A DNA stretch of 8,452 nucleotides. Source: Bacteroidota bacterium. GTDB lineage: Bacteria > Bacteroidota > Bacteroidia > Bacteroidales > UBA4417. Position 1 is the stretch's first letter; every line of letters starts with the position of its first letter. Below are positions 6,961 to 8,452 of the stretch, in pieces. Where the stretch lies: the NCBI GenBank assembly GCA_020048595.1, contig JAIFMH010000033.1:1-8452 (forward strand), read 5' to 3'. Position numbers and translations under genes: made by a program. The notes beneath the pieces were generated by a model. It was not told where the DNA came from, made no database searches, and saw nothing but the letters and a program-made list of their open reading frames with translations.

Positions 6961-7009
6961 GCAGTGGCTCTCCCCTTGAAAAGGGGAGATGTCCGAAGGA
7001 CAGAGGGGT
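6961..7009. repeat. REP-like double-hairpin element between convergent genes
   Basis: Two back-to-back hairpins, each with a GAA loop: TCTCCCCTT (6969-6977) with AAGGGGAGA (6981-6989), and GTCC (6991-6994) with GGAC (6998-7001). They are followed by AGAGGGGT, whose AGGGG (7004-7008) can pair with CCCCT of the first stem as an alternative fold. Its G/C content stands out from its surroundings. From general knowledge, very similar sequences occur as dispersed non-coding repeats in many Bacteroidota genomes, usually between genes. Only one copy is in this window, so its repeated nature cannot be shown here. It may act as a two-way transcription barrier between the convergent genes, but there is no T-run after it on either strand. 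Confidence 0.6.
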
Positions 7010-7070
7010 ACTAAAAAAACAAAATGAATATCGTAAATTGTATCTTATATTTTCCGGAATCCTAAACCAA

Positions 7071-7874
7071 TCATTGTATTTCAAAATTCAACAAATCAAT
7101 CTTCAGTATCCGGCTCATCAATACATATAATTCCGGATTATACGATTGAAATTCCCCGGGCTGCTCAAAAAAGCTTTCGACTGCTACTGAAAAGAATTCC
7201 TGCAGATTGGCTGCTCCATACGATCTGAAAAAGGAGTTCTCATTATTATCTATTTTTTGTATCTCTGTCAGCGCTATTTTTTCAAACAACAGCATGGTAT
7301 CCTTATCAATAAAGTCATATTCATCGTTATCCACAATGTTTGTGAGTCGCAATGCATGAGCCATTTCATGCAAAGCCAGGTTTCGCCCATCGGTCAGATT
7401 ACTGAATCCCGACATGAAATTTTTCCAGCTTAATACTATTGCTCCGCCAGCATTTACTTCTCCTTCGTGATACTGACCTGTGATGGTTGAATAATATTCT
7501 TCTGCAAACAGGATAATGGTATGAAAATGATTGAAATATACTTTTGGGTATCCATACGTTATTTGAATGGCGGAGGCAGCAACCATCACTCTCATTTTAT
7601 CTGTAATTTCACTGATATTATTTCCTGCTTTGAAATCTTTCATTTTTATAAACCTGCACACTCGTTTCTCAAAACGTTTTCGCCCTTTTTCCCCAAGCAT
7701 TTTATATAAAACAAAGTTATCAGCCAGCATTTCTTTTAAATCAGGAACCACATCCGCATCAAAAATTGTATCACAATAACTTTTATTGAAAAGCCGAAAA
7801 TCAAATTGCTTAATCACAATAATAACAACGTATATTATAGAAATAGCAGCTATTAAGAATACGATAGATTTCAT
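7071..7874 (-). CDS. mtfA: MtfA-family (M90) zinc metallopeptidase with N-terminal membrane anchor
   Basis: From the ATG at 7874-7872 the product has 267 residues, the family's usual length. The open frame reaches back to a TTG at 7901, but the ATG is preferred because it directly precedes the hydrophobic helix. Residues 2-22 are a strong membrane segment, absent from the cytosolic E. coli protein. The catalytic core carries HEMAH (169-173, HExxH) after the family-typical lead-in GGAIVLSWKNFMSG. The downstream EFFSVAVESFFEQP (E226 onward) should supply the third zinc ligand, and the NPELYVLMSRIL tail (246-257) is also typical. E. coli MtfA is an aminopeptidase-type zinc enzyme that binds the glucose repressor Mlc. 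Mlc regulation cannot be assumed here, so the substrate is unknown. The usual HEFAHxLD motif is HEMAHALRL here, keeping the catalytic residues. The anchor suggests the domain sits at the inner membrane; its topology is not certain. It is divergent from the YkgJ-like gene (175 bp). Confidence 0.88.
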   Translation of the reverse strand: MKSIVFLIAAISIIYVVIIVIKQFDFRLFNKSYCDTIFDADVVPDLKEMLADNFVLYKMLGEKGRKRFEKRVCRFIKMKDFKAGNNISEITDKMRVMVAASAIQITYGYPKVYFNHFHTIILFAEEYYSTITGQYHEGEVNAGGAIVLSWKNFMSGFSNLTDGRNLALHEMAHALRLTNIVDNDEYDFIDKDTMLLFEKIALTEIQKIDNNENSFFRSYGAANLQEFFSVAVESFFEQPGEFQSYNPELYVLMSRILKIDLLNFEIQ

Positions 7875-7994
7875 GAAAATCCAAATAATTGAGTGATGCA
7901 AGATAGTCTAATTCTTAATTCCATTGAATCCTGAATAGAATTTTACCAATTGAAACTCCGCAATAAAATATCAAAACCCCAAAGTCTGATTGTT

Positions 7995-8002
7995 TACCTT
8001 TG
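7995..8002 (+). promoter_or_regulatory. -7 box for the YkgJ-family gene
   Basis: TACCTTTG followed by CA is an exact TAnnTTTG match and nearly identical to the box before the DjlA-like gene (TACTTTTGCA). No TTTG lies 19-21 bases upstream. The start of transcription would fall near 8008, giving a leader of about 40 bases before the ATG at 8050. Confidence 0.45.
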
Positions 8003-8049
8003 CAGCAATGATTATGGCGTTCATCGTTAAATCTACATGAAACTCAATT

Positions 8050-8452
8050 ATGGAAATTACCAAGCAGACAATTGCAGATATAAAGCTTCTGGCCTTTAAA
8101 AATAAGAAAGAAAATGCTACGTTTTTCAGACAGGTCGGAGCCAAGCCTCCCGGAAAGGTAGATGAAGCATTTCAACGGCTTCATGAAGAAGTTTTTGCGG
8201 AAGTTAATTGCCTTGAATGTGGAAATTGCTGCAAATCCCTGGGGCCAAAATTAAATTCTACCGACATTCGTCGTATTTCCAGCGTTTTACGAATAAAAGC
8301 TACTGAGTTTGAGCAAAAGTATCTTCGGACGGATGAGGATGATGACTTTGTTTTCAGTATCATGCCTTGCGTTTTCCTTGAAGCCGATAATACCTGCAGA
8401 ATTTATGAAGATCGTCCGCGTGCCTGCCGCGAATATCCGCATACCGACCAGC
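8050..8452 (+). CDS. YkgJ-family cysteine-cluster protein, C-terminus cut by window edge
   Basis: The frame is open from ATG 8050 to the right edge, giving 134 complete codons. Residues 54-61 carry the CLECGNCC cluster, followed by C107 (MPCVFL), C116 (CRIYEDRPRACREYP begins here) and C126. This CxxCxxCC...C...C-x-(I/V)-Y-x-x-R-P-x-x-C-R-x-(Y/F)-P arrangement defines the YkgJ family (formerly UPF0153), thought to bind zinc or an iron-sulfur cluster. The biochemical role of the family is not established, so none is claimed. The N-terminal 50 residues are mostly charged helix (KQTIADIKLLAFKNKKE, EAFQRLHEEVFAEV). There is no signal peptide, so the protein should be cytoplasmic. Family members are commonly around 150-250 residues, so a substantial part may be missing. 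The start has no Shine-Dalgarno sequence and is preceded by a tiny open frame (8008-8040). Confidence 0.87.
   Translation, partial: MEITKQTIADIKLLAFKNKKENATFFRQVGAKPPGKVDEAFQRLHEEVFAEVNCLECGNCCKSLGPKLNSTDIRRISSVLRIKATEFEQKYLRTDEDDDFVFSIMPCVFLEADNTCRIYEDRPRACREYPHTDQ

Noticed and set aside
7521..7779. Two plus-strand frames inside the peptidase gene, and a minus-strand frame (8181-8363) inside the YkgJ-family gene
   Set aside because: Shadows of well-supported genes with no family resemblance.
1..8452. CRISPR arrays, tRNA or rRNA genes, insertion sequences, phage genes, toxin-antitoxin or defence clusters
   Set aside because: No spaced direct repeats, cloverleaf-like sequences, transposase or integrase motifs, or paired small toxin/antitoxin frames were found on reading both strands.

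Overview
The window looks like ordinary chromosome from a member of the Bacteroidota, probably an environmental Bacteroidales-type organism. The DNA is AT-rich. Starts are preceded by A/T-rich leaders with little Shine-Dalgarno sequence. Several intergenic regions carry the Bacteroidota promoter form (TTTG at -33, TAnnTTTG at -7). The proteins also fit: a very long TamB-like protein, a small PorT-type outer-membrane barrel and a TerB/J-domain protein of a kind common in this phylum. The assignment rests on these features and not on a marker gene.

Left part, all on the minus strand: a TamB-family envelope-assembly protein fills 1-3892 and runs off the left edge (1297 codons visible, no interruption). 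A 384-bp intergenic region follows (3893-4276), then a secreted beta-barrel outer-membrane protein (4277-4843) and a voltage-gated-type potassium channel with a C-terminal zinc ribbon (5081-5878). The gap between tamB and the barrel gene is the most information-rich non-coding stretch. It has two overlapping, well-formed rightward promoters with no open reading frame behind them, and a hairpin with T-runs on both sides. This could be a small RNA, a terminator for the barrel gene, or both.

Right part: divergent from the channel is a DjlA-like membrane J-domain co-chaperone (6128-6874, plus). It faces an MtfA-family zinc peptidase with an added N-terminal membrane anchor (7071-7874, minus). Their convergent gap holds a purine-rich 8-bp tandem repeat and a double-hairpin REP-like element. 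Divergent from the peptidase gene is the start of a YkgJ-family cysteine-cluster protein (8050 to beyond the right edge).

There is no clear single pathway. TamB and the barrel protein both concern the outer membrane. The channel, the J-protein and the peptidase are inner-membrane proteins and could broadly be called envelope homeostasis, but they are separate transcription units and a joint function is not shown. I see no phage, transposon, CRISPR, tRNA or rRNA, and no convincing new multi-gene system. The points most worth testing are the candidate small RNA, the zinc-ribbon channel and the membrane-anchored MtfA.
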